A stretch of 64,000 nt of DNA, taken from positions 229,460 to 293,459 of the forward strand of contig NZ_PVBM01000005.1 in NCBI RefSeq assembly GCF_002968575.1, read 5' to 3'. Positions 1-7,734 of the stretch are shown here, piece after piece. A program made the translations under genes and the position numbers. The DNA is from Neorhizobium huautlense (lineage in GTDB: Bacteria > Pseudomonadota > Alphaproteobacteria > Rhizobiales > Rhizobiaceae). Position 1 is the stretch's first letter. Each line of letters starts with the position of its first letter. The notes below the pieces were generated by a model. That model had not been told where the DNA came from. It made no database searches and saw only the letters and a program-made list of their open reading frames with translations.

Positions 1-1088
1 AGGACGCGCCGATCGCCGCACGCTGCCGGGAAGACGGCGCGGTGATCTTCGCCAAGACCACGTGTCCGGACTACGGCATGCTCTCCTCCGGCCTTTCGAG
101 CTTCCATCACCTGAGCCGCAACCCCTGGGATCTGACACAAAATCCGGGCGGGTCGAGCGCCGGAGCAGCGGCGGCCGGTGCGGCCGGTTTCGGACCTTTG
201 CATATCGGCACGGATATCGGCGGGTCGGTGCGTCTGCCGGCCGGCTGGACCGGCCTTTTCGGCTTCAAGCCGAGCCAGGGCCGGATCCCGGTCGATCCCT
301 ATTACGTCGGCCGCTGCGCCGGTCCGATGACCCGAACGGTCGAGGACGCCGCCATGTCCATGGCGACGCTTTCGCGGCCGGACTGGCGTGACGGCACCAG
401 CCTGCCGCCCAACGCCTTCGACTGGCTCGACCTCCACTTGGATGTGAAGGGCATGAGGATCGGGCTGATGCTCGACGCGGGTGTCGGTCTGCCGCTCGAC
501 GACGAGGTCCGCGATGCGGTTGTCGCGGCGGCCAAACGTTTCGAGGAGGCGGGCGCCATCGTCGTCCCGGTCGAGCCGGTGATGACCCGCGTCATGCTCG
601 ATGGGCTCGACAATTTCTGGCGCTCACGCTTCTGGGGCGATATCGAGAAGATGCCGGAGGAGCGCAGAGCCTTGATCCTGCCCTATATCTATCAATGGGC
701 GGAAGGAGGCGCTTCTGTTTCCGGCGTCGAGGCAGTGCGCGGCTTCAATCAGACGATCGAGATGCGCAAGGCCTGCGGCAGACTGCTTACAACCGTCGAT
801 GCGGTCCTCTCGCCTACCAATCCGATCGTTTCCTATCCGGCCGAATGGGCGTCACCCACTAACGATCCGGCGCTGCCATTCGAGCATATCGGCTTTACCG
901 TTCCCTGGAACATGTCGGAGCAGCCGGCTTCGTCCATCAACTGCGGCTTCTCGAAATCCGGCATGCCGATCGGCCTGCAGATCGTCGGGCCGCGCTTCGA
1001 CGACATGCTCGTCCTCAAGCTCTCCCGAGCCTTCGAAGAATGGACTGGCGGCATCGCTCGCTGGCCGGAGCCGCCCGCCACGAACTGA
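1..1088 (+). CDS. Amidase signature family hydrolase (5' truncated)
   Basis: This is the C-terminal part of an amidase-signature enzyme, which hydrolyses carboxamides with a Ser-cisSer-Lys triad. The reading frame is open from base 3, so the start codon and the catalytic lysine lie outside the window. The visible part has the glycine/serine-rich GGSSAG motif with the cis-serine and the GTDIGGSVR motif with the nucleophilic serine. The C-terminal GLQIVGPRFDD stretch is typical of the family. The substrate cannot be read from the sequence. The peptide transporter downstream hints at scavenging of amides, but it is separated by the stress island, so this is weak. Confidence 0.88.
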   Translation, partial: DAPIAARCREDGAVIFAKTTCPDYGMLSSGLSSFHHLSRNPWDLTQNPGGSSAGAAAAGAAGFGPLHIGTDIGGSVRLPAGWTGLFGFKPSQGRIPVDPYYVGRCAGPMTRTVEDAAMSMATLSRPDWRDGTSLPPNAFDWLDLHLDVKGMRIGLMLDAGVGLPLDDEVRDAVVAAAKRFEEAGAIVVPVEPVMTRVMLDGLDNFWRSRFWGDIEKMPEERRALILPYIYQWAEGGASVSGVEAVRGFNQTIEMRKACGRLLTTVDAVLSPTNPIVSYPAEWASPTNDPALPFEHIGFTVPWNMSEQPASSINCGFSKSGMPIGLQIVGPRFDDMLVLKLSRAFEEWTGGIARWPEPPATN

Positions 1089-1131
1089 TCCTACGATTCA
1101 TCGGCAGGTCTTCTGCTCCATACCTTGTCTC

Positions 1132-1156
1132 GGAACAATCACGTTTCTGCCGCGTT
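1132..1156 (+). promoter_or_regulatory. EcfG-type promoter upstream of the 14-codon ORF and DUF883 gene
   Basis: GGAAC at 1132-1136 is followed after exactly 16 bases by CGTT at 1153-1156. This matches the alphaproteobacterial general-stress consensus GGAAC-N16/17-CGTT. The ecfG gene lies 1 kb away. Transcription would begin near 1163 and run through a small ORF into the DUF883 gene. Confidence 0.6.
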
Positions 1157-1226
1157 CAACGCGGGCAGTCCGAAACGGGACCGCAAAGCCGCGCGCTCGT
1201 CACGTATTTGTCGAGGAGGGGTGAAG

Positions 1227-1271
1227 ATGAGAGGTATATTCCTGTGGCCTTGGGTGACCGGATTCCGGTGA
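1227..1271 (+). CDS. Possible 14-residue small protein or leader peptide
   Basis: An ATG at 1227 opens a 14-codon frame reading MRGIFLWPWVTGFR. It is preceded by a strong GAGGAGGGG ribosome-binding site at 1213-1221. It would be the first frame on a transcript from the EcfG-type promoter at 1132-1156, about 100 bases before the DUF883 gene. The peptide is hydrophobic with two tryptophans. I do not recognise it. It may be a small membrane peptide, a leader, or a chance ORF. Confidence 0.3.
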   Translation: MRGIFLWPWVTGFR

Positions 1272-1367
1272 CCGATCTGCTCACCCACTTCTGCGTCATT
1301 TGATTTTTCGCAAAGCCGGATCGCGGCCTGAGTGCTTCAAAGAACCGATAAACCGAGGAGATCGAAT

Positions 1368-1715
1368 ATGCCCACTGCCAATCCGACCAGCGAATTCGCC
1401 CGCAGCGGCAACGGCCAGAACTCTGCCGCTTCGAAGGACATCGAAGCGCAGCTGCAGCAGCTTCGGGAGGACATCGCCTCGCTCGCCCGCTCTGTCGCCA
1501 CCGTCGGCAACGAGAAGGCAAGCGAAGTGCGCGGCAAGGCGCGCCGCGCTGCCCACGAGGCGGCCGACGCATCCATGCATATGGTGGAGGCCGCCCGCGA
1601 ACAGGCCGTATCGCTGGAGCGCGACCTCGAGCGTCAGATCCGGACAAACCCCATTCAGGCCGTCGCGATCGCCGCAGGCGTCGGATTCCTGTTCGCACTC
1701 ATGACGCGCCGCTGA
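1368..1715 (+). CDS. DUF883 (ElaB/YqjD-like) membrane-anchored protein
   Basis: This 115-residue protein has a polar, helix-forming N-terminal two thirds rich in Glu, Ala and Arg. It ends in one hydrophobic segment, roughly residues 92-112, followed by TRR. That is the layout of the DUF883/ElaB/YqjD family, known in E. coli as tail-anchored, ribosome-associated stationary-phase proteins. The start at 1368 is chosen because GAGGAG lies just before it; an ATG-less extension to 1332 has no such site. Its stop overlaps the next start (TGATG), so the two are probably co-translated. An EcfG-type promoter upstream suggests stress control. Confidence 0.75.
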   Translation: MPTANPTSEFARSGNGQNSAASKDIEAQLQQLREDIASLARSVATVGNEKASEVRGKARRAAHEAADASMHMVEAAREQAVSLERDLERQIRTNPIQAVAIAAGVGFLFALMTRR

Positions 1716-2170
1716 TGATGACGGGACTTGGGCCTCTCCTGGCTTCGCTCGCCGCGATCGACATCGCGGCGTTCATGAGCCGGTTCAGGCGAAACGCAAT
1801 TCTTTATGGTTTCGCACTGCTGTTCCTGCTGACGGCCTATGCGCTGGTGGTCGCGGCGCTCGCCGTCTATCTCGGTGGCCTGTGGGGCATGCCGATGGCC
1901 TTGCTGGTCGTCGCAGGCGGCGCGCTCGTCCTGGCTCTCATTATGTATTTCTGGGTCGCGACGGCAAATCGGGCTGAGGCGAGGCGCAAACGCGAAGCAG
2001 CGGCAGCCAACAGCAGCAAGGCGCTGATGGCAACCGCGGCACTTTCGGCACTGCCGTTGATCGTAAAGTCGCGGCCGCTCCTGTTTGTTTCGGTTGCGGC
2101 CGGCCTTGGTTTCCTGTTGACGAGACAGATGGCGCCGGCCAAGCGTCATGCTGACGAACCGGCCGAATAA
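1715..2170 (+). CDS. Small integral membrane protein, phage-holin-superfamily-like
   Basis: The 151-residue product has two long hydrophobic helices at about residues 28-52 and 56-80, a basic and alanine-rich linker, and a final hydrophobic segment around 115-135. This resembles the holin-superfamily or DUF1469-like inner-membrane proteins often encoded behind DUF883 genes, an association I recall rather than tested. It overlaps the DUF883 stop by one base and is followed at once by a strong terminator, so the two form a short operon. The function is not established. Confidence 0.65.
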   Translation: MMTGLGPLLASLAAIDIAAFMSRFRRNAILYGFALLFLLTAYALVVAALAVYLGGLWGMPMALLVVAGGALVLALIMYFWVATANRAEARRKREAAAANSSKALMATAALSALPLIVKSRPLLFVSVAAGLGFLLTRQMAPAKRHADEPAE

Positions 2171-2172
2171 TA

Positions 2173-2204
2173 AAAAGCGGCCCCCGGTTTCGGGGGCCGC
2201 TTTT
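2173..2204. terminator. Bidirectional rho-independent terminator
   Basis: A perfect 14-bp stem joins 2173-2186 and 2191-2204 around a GTTT loop, with an A-run on one side and a T-run on the other. It lies between the convergent membrane-protein gene and ecfG and can serve both. Confidence 0.85.
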
Positions 2205-2228
2205 CCTTGTTGATCAACCGCTTGATTT

Positions 2229-2795
2229 TCAGCTGCCGAAGGCGCGGGCGGTGATTGCGGCGTGGTCCGGGTCGGGACCGAAGTCGCCTTCGCCGGAGAC
2301 GCCGAGCAATTCCTGAAGACGGGTACGGGCCCGGCTGACACGGCTCTTGATCGTGCCGACGGCACAGCCGCAGATCGTGGCGGCCTCTTCATAGGCAAAG
2401 CCGGCAGCTCCCACGAGAATGATCGCTTCACGCTGATCGTCGGGCAGCTTGTCGAGAGCCTTGCGGAAATCCTGAAGGTCGAGGCGGCCATACTGCTCCG
2501 GATGCACCGAAAAACGCTCGCTGAAGAGGCCGTCGCTGTCCTGGACCTCGCGGCCGCGCTTGCGCATCTGGCTGTAGAATTCGTTGCGAAGGATCGTAAA
2601 CAGCCAGGCCCTCATGTTGGTCCCGGCAGTGAAGCTGGACTGGTTGGCCCAGGCCTTCATGATCGTGTCCTGCACCAGGTCGTCGGCTTTGTCGTGCCGG
2701 CCGGTCAGGGATACCGCAAAAGCGCGCAGATTGGGCAGCGACGCCAGGAGGTCGCGCTTGAAGCCGCGATCGTCGATCTCGTCTTCTTTGCTCAT
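2229..2795 (-). CDS. ecfG: General stress response ECF sigma factor EcfG (RpoE2-like)
   Basis: This 188-residue ECF sigma factor has region 2 at about residues 18-85, with the DDLVQDTIMKAW and NMRAWLFTILRN signatures. Region 4 at about 110-168 has the helix-turn-helix around EEAATICGCAVGTIKSRVSRAR. Next to nepR and phyR it is the EcfG/RpoE2 factor that directs RNA polymerase to GGAAC-N16/17-CGTT promoters. NepR holds it inactive until phosphorylated PhyR binds NepR. Its ATG overlaps the nepR stop by four bases, so sigma and anti-sigma are translationally coupled. Candidate target promoters occur at 1132, 3076 and 5644. Confidence 0.93.
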   Translation of the reverse strand: MSKEDEIDDRGFKRDLLASLPNLRAFAVSLTGRHDKADDLVQDTIMKAWANQSSFTAGTNMRAWLFTILRNEFYSQMRKRGREVQDSDGLFSERFSVHPEQYGRLDLQDFRKALDKLPDDQREAIILVGAAGFAYEEAATICGCAVGTIKSRVSRARTRLQELLGVSGEGDFGPDPDHAAITARAFGS

Positions 2796-3040
2796 TTTAC
2801 TTTCACCGGCTTTGCGTTTCTCTCGGCCTGCTCCAGGCGCTCAAGAAGGTCGAGAAAACGGTCCGGAATTCCTTCCTCTTGCACGGCATCGTAGAATTCG
2901 CGCAGTTTGCGAGAAATGGAAGCGTTAGGCTGCACCGCTCCAGGTCTGACTTCGTGGGGTTGAATTGTCGTCATATCATCTTTTTTTCTATCTTCTTCTT
3001 CACTCATCACGCGGGCAGCCTGTTGCGATATCTCGGGCAT
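2792..3040 (-). CDS. nepR: Anti-sigma factor NepR
   Basis: This 82-residue acidic protein carries the NepR core at about residues 38-72, including ISRKLREFYDAVQEEGIPDRFLDLLERLE. NepR sequesters EcfG and is in turn bound by phosphorylated PhyR. The start at 3040 is supported by AGGA eight bases upstream. Internal ATGs at 3007 and 2974 give lengths closer to the usual 60 residues but lack a clear ribosome-binding site. The gene is the first of the nepR-ecfG pair and is divergent from phyR, so the whole partner-switch is encoded together. Confidence 0.92.
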   Translation of the reverse strand: MPEISQQAARVMSEEEDRKKDDMTTIQPHEVRPGAVQPNASISRKLREFYDAVQEEGIPDRFLDLLERLEQAERNAKPVKVK

Positions 3041-3075
3041 GAGAATTCCTGGGAGGAAAATAAGTTCCCCCTTCC

Positions 3076-3100
3076 GGAACTTTTTTTACTTGCCCACGTT
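3076..3100 (+). promoter_or_regulatory. EcfG-type promoter of phyR
   Basis: GGAAC at 3076-3080 and CGTT at 3097-3100 are separated by exactly 16 bases and point toward phyR, whose ATG is 44 bases downstream. This implies positive feedback, in which active EcfG makes more PhyR. Confidence 0.75.
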
Positions 3101-3143
3101 CATAATGGGTCAATTGCCCGTCGGGCATCAGGGGAGATTTTGT

Positions 3144-3938
3144 ATGTCACTTACCACACGCGTTGCGTCTCACCTTCCTTATCTGCGTCGATATGCAAGG
3201 GCAGTCACCGGATCTCAGACCTCGGGAGACGCCTATGTCGCTGCGGTCCTGGAAGCGCTGATCGCAGACGTTTCTATATTCCCGGAAACGTCCAAGGACC
3301 GTGTCTCGCTTTATAAACTATTCGTCACGATTTTTGGTTCCACCAACATCGAAATCCGGCCGATCGAGTCGCCTTTCGCGTGGGAGCAACGTGCGGCATC
3401 CAATCTGTCGACATTGCCCTCGCAGGCCCGGCACGCTTTTCTGCTGATATCGGTCGAAGGTTTCAGTATCGAGGAAACAGCCGAGGTGCTGGATGTCAGC
3501 GTCAGCGAAGTCAACCGCCTGCTCGATGAAGCGACCCGCGAGATCTCCCGCCAGGTTGCAACGGAGATCATGATCATCGAAGACGAACCGCTGATTGCGC
3601 TTGATATCGAGCAGATGGTGCAGGACCTCGGACACCGTGTCACGGGCATCGCGCGCACCCACAAGGAAGCGATTTCGCTCTTCAATACGTCTCATCCGAA
3701 GATGGTGCTTGCCGATATCCAGCTTGCGGACGGCAGCTCCGGTATCGACGCCGTCAATGAAATCCTGAAGTCGTCCAGTGTGCCGGTCATCTTCATTACC
3801 GCTTTTCCGGAGCGGCTCCTGACCGGCGAACGCCCGGAGCCTGCCTTCCTCGTCACCAAGCCGTTCAATCCGGACATGGTGAAGGCACTGATCAGCCAGG
3901 CGCTCTTCTTCAACGAGGCGGTGAAGGCGGCTGCGTGA
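3144..3938 (+). CDS. phyR: Stress response regulator PhyR (sigma-like domain plus receiver)
   Basis: This 264-residue protein has an N-terminal domain (about 1-138) that mimics an ECF sigma factor and a C-terminal receiver (about 140-260). The receiver keeps the acidic pair E146/D147, the phospho-acceptor D191, T219 and K239. When phosphorylated, PhyR exposes its sigma mimic and pulls NepR off EcfG. The ATG at 3144 is chosen because GGGGAG lies eight bases before it and the length fits the family; the frame stays open further upstream without support. It is divergent from nepR-ecfG and has its own EcfG-type promoter. Confidence 0.95.
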   Translation: MSLTTRVASHLPYLRRYARAVTGSQTSGDAYVAAVLEALIADVSIFPETSKDRVSLYKLFVTIFGSTNIEIRPIESPFAWEQRAASNLSTLPSQARHAFLLISVEGFSIEETAEVLDVSVSEVNRLLDEATREISRQVATEIMIIEDEPLIALDIEQMVQDLGHRVTGIARTHKEAISLFNTSHPKMVLADIQLADGSSGIDAVNEILKSSSVPVIFITAFPERLLTGERPEPAFLVTKPFNPDMVKALISQALFFNEAVKAAA

Positions 3939-4122
3939 TCTGCGCGACGCAAGGAGAACAGCGGTCGTCGCCAGCTGGCGCGACCCTGCCTACTCCTTTA
4001 GCGGCAGCTGATGTCGTCGCTGCCGGGTTGTTCCAGCACTTGCGACGTCCTATAAATGCCAAACTTGCAAATCCGGGGTCTCTCCAGCGGGCACCCCGGT
4101 TTCCCCGGAAGTCCGCAACGGA

Positions 4123-5136
4123 GTGAGGAAATTGTCGCATCCCCTGACATGGCAGCAGGCTGGTCAGAGCGATGACAAACTGCGTGAATTTTTCATGCCG
4201 GCACTCGTGGATCTCGGCGTGAGCGTCATCATCCAGGATTCCCGCCTCAATTATCTCTTCGTCACAAACCTTCCGGAGGTCTGGGCAACCGAGCACGTGA
4301 CGACGCCGAGCGATATCAGCCTCTTTGGCGAAGACGTAGCCGCCAAGCTTAAGGCTCTCAAGTCGGCCATCACCGAGCCGGGCAAAAACGGCCATATCGA
4401 AATCACCGTCGGAACCGAGCAGGTCTACGAATTTCGCGTGCAGGCGGTGGAATTTTCAAAGCGCGGCATCCACCTCGTCACCACCATTATCGACCGGTCG
4501 GAGGAGCGCCATCGCGAGCGGCTGCTGCGGGCGCTGTTGAGAGAAGTCAGCCACCGCTCCAAGAACCTGCTTGCGATCATCCAGAGCATTGCGCTGCAGA
4601 CGGCCCGTTATTCCGGCTCTCTCGAGCTTTTCCTGCACAAGTTCCGGGGGCGGCTCTATTCGCTTTCGCAATCCCAGGACCTGATTACCGATTCCAGCTG
4701 GCGCGGCGCTTATTTCTTCGAGCTCGTGCAGCAGCAGACGGAAAAATACCTGCCGGAAAACAAACATCTGGTGCGTGTCGAGGGCGACAACGTGCTGCTG
4801 ACGCCGAACGCATCGCTGCATCTCGGGCTCGCCTTGCACGAACTGATCGTCAATGCGGTAAGCCACGGGTCGCTTCTGCGCAGCGGCCGCGTCATCAATA
4901 TCACCTGCGGGCGCATGCAACTTGACGGCCATGACGTGCTGGAGATCGTCTGGGACGAGGTTCTGGAAGCGGCCGTCAACTCGCAGGAGCATGAAGAGGC
5001 GTTGAAGGCGCATTTCGGCAGCACCGTGCTGGAGCGCGTCGTCCCGGCTGCCGTCAACGGCAAGGCTCAATATGTCATCGCCTATGACCGCATCAGCTAC
5101 AGGCTGGTTTTTCCTCTGGAAGGCGCCAACGACTAA
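4123..5136 (+). CDS. HWE/HisKA_2-type sensor histidine kinase, soluble
   Basis: The 337-residue protein has a PAS-like N-terminal region (about 22-125) and no membrane segment. The phospho-acceptor motif LLREVSHRSKNLLAII has H144. The ATPase part has an HELIVNAVSHGS N-box (H239, E240, N244), a W-D-E triplet at 277-279 and an HFGSTVL G-box. These are marks of the HWE/HisKA_2 kinases that commonly feed PhyR. Its position directly behind phyR makes PhyR the likely partner, as with PhyK- or RsiC-type kinases elsewhere. The GTG start at 4123 is uncertain because the ribosome-binding site is weak. Confidence 0.85.
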   Translation: MRKLSHPLTWQQAGQSDDKLREFFMPALVDLGVSVIIQDSRLNYLFVTNLPEVWATEHVTTPSDISLFGEDVAAKLKALKSAITEPGKNGHIEITVGTEQVYEFRVQAVEFSKRGIHLVTTIIDRSEERHRERLLRALLREVSHRSKNLLAIIQSIALQTARYSGSLELFLHKFRGRLYSLSQSQDLITDSSWRGAYFFELVQQQTEKYLPENKHLVRVEGDNVLLTPNASLHLGLALHELIVNAVSHGSLLRSGRVINITCGRMQLDGHDVLEIVWDEVLEAAVNSQEHEEALKAHFGSTVLERVVPAAVNGKAQYVIAYDRISYRLVFPLEGAND

Positions 5137-5361
5137 GAAGATCGAGGGAGACTTCGACGTCGCGACGAGGGATGCTACCTCCGTGTGTCGCCGTGATGGA
5201 AGATACCGCTGCCTGCTTGCTTGTCCCCAAAACTGAGCTGGCCCGGTTCCGATTGACGGAGCCGAGCCAGTTCGTCTCTTCGAGGGGGATTGAAGAGTAT
5301 GTCCGAAGGCTTTTGTAGGGCGGGGGACGGGGGGTTGCCTTCGAACACTGCTATAACGAGT

Positions 5362-5385
5362 GGTCCCGGAATAGGTTCCGGGACC
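5362..5385. repeat. Perfect inverted repeat downstream of csbD
   Basis: Ten-base arms at 5362-5371 and 5376-5385 pair around a TAGG loop, 13 bases past the csbD stop. The T-run lies before the hairpin as read from csbD, so it is not a textbook terminator. It may be an mRNA 3' end stabiliser. The surrounding gap 5137-5398 holds nothing else I can support. Confidence 0.45.
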
Positions 5386-5398
5386 CTCGAAAAAAAAT

Positions 5399-5596
5399 TC
5401 AGTGCCGGCGGAGCCAGTCGTCGACTTCCCGATCGGCCTCGTCCTGTGCCTTGCCGTAGCGTTCCTGGATCTTGCCGGCGAGCTGCTTGCGGTTGCCCGC
5501 GATGACATCCAGATCATCGCCGGTCAACTTGCCCCACTGGCTCTGAACTTTGCCTTTGAACTGTTCCCAATTTCCTTCCACCTGATTCCAGTTCAT
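5399..5596 (-). CDS. CsbD family stress protein
   Basis: This 65-residue hydrophilic protein begins MNWNQVEGNWEQFKGKVQ and continues with WGKLTGDDLDVIAGNRKQL. That is the CsbD family signature; family members are abundant general-stress proteins of unknown biochemistry. The ATG at 5596 follows GGGAG at a good distance; the frame extends upstream without support. An EcfG-type promoter at 5644-5669 lies just ahead, which places it in the local stress regulon. It is a single gene facing the peptide permease operon tail. Confidence 0.9.
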   Translation of the reverse strand: MNWNQVEGNWEQFKGKVQSQWGKLTGDDLDVIAGNRKQLAGKIQERYGKAQDEADREVDDWLRRH

Positions 5597-5643
5597 CGTC
5601 TTGCTCCCGTGTTTGTGGGGTGGGTCATTCCACCACGCAGTTG

Positions 5644-5669
5644 AACGAGATGATCCGGTTGCGGGTTCC
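5644..5669 (-). promoter_or_regulatory. EcfG-type promoter of the csbD gene
   Basis: On the minus strand GGAAC (5669-5665) is followed after 17 bases by CGTT (5647-5644). Transcription would start about 40 bases before the csbD ATG. CsbD genes are classic EcfG targets in rhizobia. Confidence 0.68.
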
Positions 5670-5727
5670 GGCCGAGGACAAAACAAAAATGGCGGCCGAA
5701 GCCGCCATCTGGGTGCATGGGGGCGGA

Positions 5728-6654
5728 TCAGTGTTTCAACGCCCTTGGATCCAGCGCGTCGCGGATTGCGTCGCCCATATAATTGACGCTGAGCACAGTG
5801 AGCGAGATCGCCAGGCCCGGCCAGAGCACGCGCGATGGTGTGAGCTGCAGGAAATTTGCGCCGTCGAACAGGAGGCGTCCCCAGGTCGGGAAATCCGAGG
5901 GGAAACCAAGGCCCAGGAAGCTAAGAGCCGACTCCGTGATAATCGCCGAAGCGATGCCGAGCGTGGCCGAGACCATGATGGAACTCAGCACGTTGGGCAG
6001 GATATGCCTCAGGATGATCCGGTACTCCCGCATGCCGCTCGATTTCGCCGCCAGGATGAATTCCTGGCTTTTTACCGCCAGCACGTCGCCGCGGACGATA
6101 CGGGCAGTGTGCATCCAGCTGGTGATCCCGATCACGAAGACGATCAGGATGAAGATGCCGGTTTCCGGTCCGAAGGCGGCGCGGAGCGTGTCGCGGAACA
6201 GCATGATGATGACGAGCAGCAAAGGCAGGAGCGGCAGCGCCAGGAACAGGTCGGTGATGCGCATCAGTGGCCCGTCGAGCCTTCGGATATAGCCGGAGAC
6301 GACACCGACCAGCGTTCCGAGGAAGAGCGCCAGCAGCATGGCGGTGATGCCGACGGCAAGCGAGATGCGTCCGCCGGCGAGCACCTGGGCAAGCATGTCC
6401 TTGCCCAGGTTGTCGGTGCCGAACGGGTGAGCGAGCGACGGCCACTGGTTTTTGTCGCGGATGTTGATGGCATTCGGGGCCACCCGGTGGATATACGGGC
6501 CGACGAAGACCGCCGTCACGATGAACGTGAAGACGATAAGCCCGACGACGCCGCCTCTGTGAGCGCGAAACTGTCGCCATATATCGACGAGGGCGGAACG
6601 AGCGGGCGAGGCGGCCTTGGCGGGCGGTGCGGTTACGATGGTCGCATCAGTCAT
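5728..6654 (-). CDS. Peptide ABC transporter permease, DppC/OppC type
   Basis: This inner-membrane permease of 308 residues has an N-terminal cytoplasmic tail, one helix and a BPD_transp_1 core of about five helices. The EAA loop is visible as EFILAAKSSGMREYRIILRHILPN. An N-terminal OppC_N-like segment with FRAHRGGVVGLIVF is present. The start at 6654 is preferred to 6672 because GAGGA lies just before it; it overlaps the end of the DppB-type gene. With that gene and the binding protein upstream it forms the leftward half of a peptide importer. Confidence 0.9.
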   Translation of the reverse strand: MTDATIVTAPPAKAASPARSALVDIWRQFRAHRGGVVGLIVFTFIVTAVFVGPYIHRVAPNAINIRDKNQWPSLAHPFGTDNLGKDMLAQVLAGGRISLAVGITAMLLALFLGTLVGVVSGYIRRLDGPLMRITDLFLALPLLPLLLVIIMLFRDTLRAAFGPETGIFILIVFVIGITSWMHTARIVRGDVLAVKSQEFILAAKSSGMREYRIILRHILPNVLSSIMVSATLGIASAIITESALSFLGLGFPSDFPTWGRLLFDGANFLQLTPSRVLWPGLAISLTVLSVNYMGDAIRDALDPRALKH

Positions 6655-7657
6655 AACGGATCCTCGGATCAAGAATGCCGTAGAGTACGTCGGCGATGAG
6701 GTTGAAGAGCACGATCAGCACCGCGAAGATGAAGGTGAGCGTCTGCACGAGCGGGATATCCGCCCCCTGCACGGCAGTGATCAGCAATTGGCCGAGGCCA
6801 TTTACGCGAAAGATCTGCTCCGTGATGATGGCGCCCGAGAAGATCGTCGGGACGCCGAGCGCAATGACCGTCACCACAGGGATCAGGCTGTTGCGCAGCA
6901 CATGGATGAGCAGGACGGACTTTTCCTTGACGCCCTTGGCGCGGGCGGTCCGCACATAGTCCTGATGCAGGTTGTCCAGCATCGAGGCCCGCACGAAACG
7001 GGTGATCTGGGACGCGTTGAAGAGAGCCAGGACCGTGACGGGCAGTATCATCTGCTTCATTTGCGCAATGAAACTTCCAAAGTCCGTGACCCTCAGATTG
7101 GTGTCGTAGACCGACGGAAACCATTGCAGATAGGAGGAGAAGATGACGATCAGGAGGACGCCGGTGAAGAAGGTCGGAACGGAATAGCCGACCATGGCCA
7201 GGAAGGTGCCGATCTGGTCGAAGATCGAATACTGCTTGTAGGCGGAAATGACGCCGATCGGGATGGCGATCAGGACGCCGAAGAGATAGGCGAGACCGAC
7301 CACCCAGAGGGTCTGCGGCAGGCGCTGGACGATCAGATCGACCACCGGGCTTCGGGTCGCCCAGGAGAGCACCCGCATGCGCTCGCCGTCGCCGACCTGC
7401 CAGCCGGTGAGGCTTTCGAAAATGTTGAGCGGTTCATTGATGAAGAATTGCTGCAGCCATTTCAGGTAGCGGATGAGGAAAGGTTGATCGAGGCCGAGAG
7501 AAGCGCGGATCTGTTCGCGGACTTCCGGGGGGATCGTCAACGGCAGGTCGCCGGTCGGATCGCTGGGCGCAAGATCCAGCAGCGCAAAGATGACGAAGCT
7601 GATAACCAGCAGCGTCGGGATTGCAAAAAGCAATCGCCGCAAAGTGTATGTGAACAT
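6647..7657 (-). CDS. Peptide ABC transporter permease, DppB/OppB type
   Basis: This 336-residue permease begins MFTYTLRRLLFAIPTLLVIS, the usual DppB/OppB N-terminus, followed by a periplasmic loop and a five-helix core. Its EAA loop reads DYVRTARAKGVKEKSVLLIHVLRNS. It pairs with the DppC-type permease, whose start it overlaps by eight bases. It follows the binding-protein gene after 77 bases, and GGAG precedes the ATG. It builds the membrane channel through which the double ATPase encoded at 10960 would drive peptide uptake. Confidence 0.92.
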   Translation of the reverse strand: MFTYTLRRLLFAIPTLLVISFVIFALLDLAPSDPTGDLPLTIPPEVREQIRASLGLDQPFLIRYLKWLQQFFINEPLNIFESLTGWQVGDGERMRVLSWATRSPVVDLIVQRLPQTLWVVGLAYLFGVLIAIPIGVISAYKQYSIFDQIGTFLAMVGYSVPTFFTGVLLIVIFSSYLQWFPSVYDTNLRVTDFGSFIAQMKQMILPVTVLALFNASQITRFVRASMLDNLHQDYVRTARAKGVKEKSVLLIHVLRNSLIPVVTVIALGVPTIFSGAIITEQIFRVNGLGQLLITAVQGADIPLVQTLTFIFAVLIVLFNLIADVLYGILDPRIRYD

Positions 7658-7734
7658 CGAGAACTCTCCGAACTGGCGCGGAAGGAAGGGCGTTCGCCGG
7701 GCCTACGCTCAAAGGCGAGGCCCGGCGATCGTCG

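Noticed and set aside
3044..3068. EcfG promoter for nepR on the minus strand
   Set aside because: GGAAC is present at 3068-3064, but the -10 position reads AATT rather than CGTT, and the start would fall on the nepR ATG. It fits only a loose GGAAC-N18-TT.
5362..5385. Rho-independent terminator of csbD
   Set aside because: The stem is perfect, but the T-run precedes it rather than follows it on the csbD strand. It is listed as an inverted repeat only.
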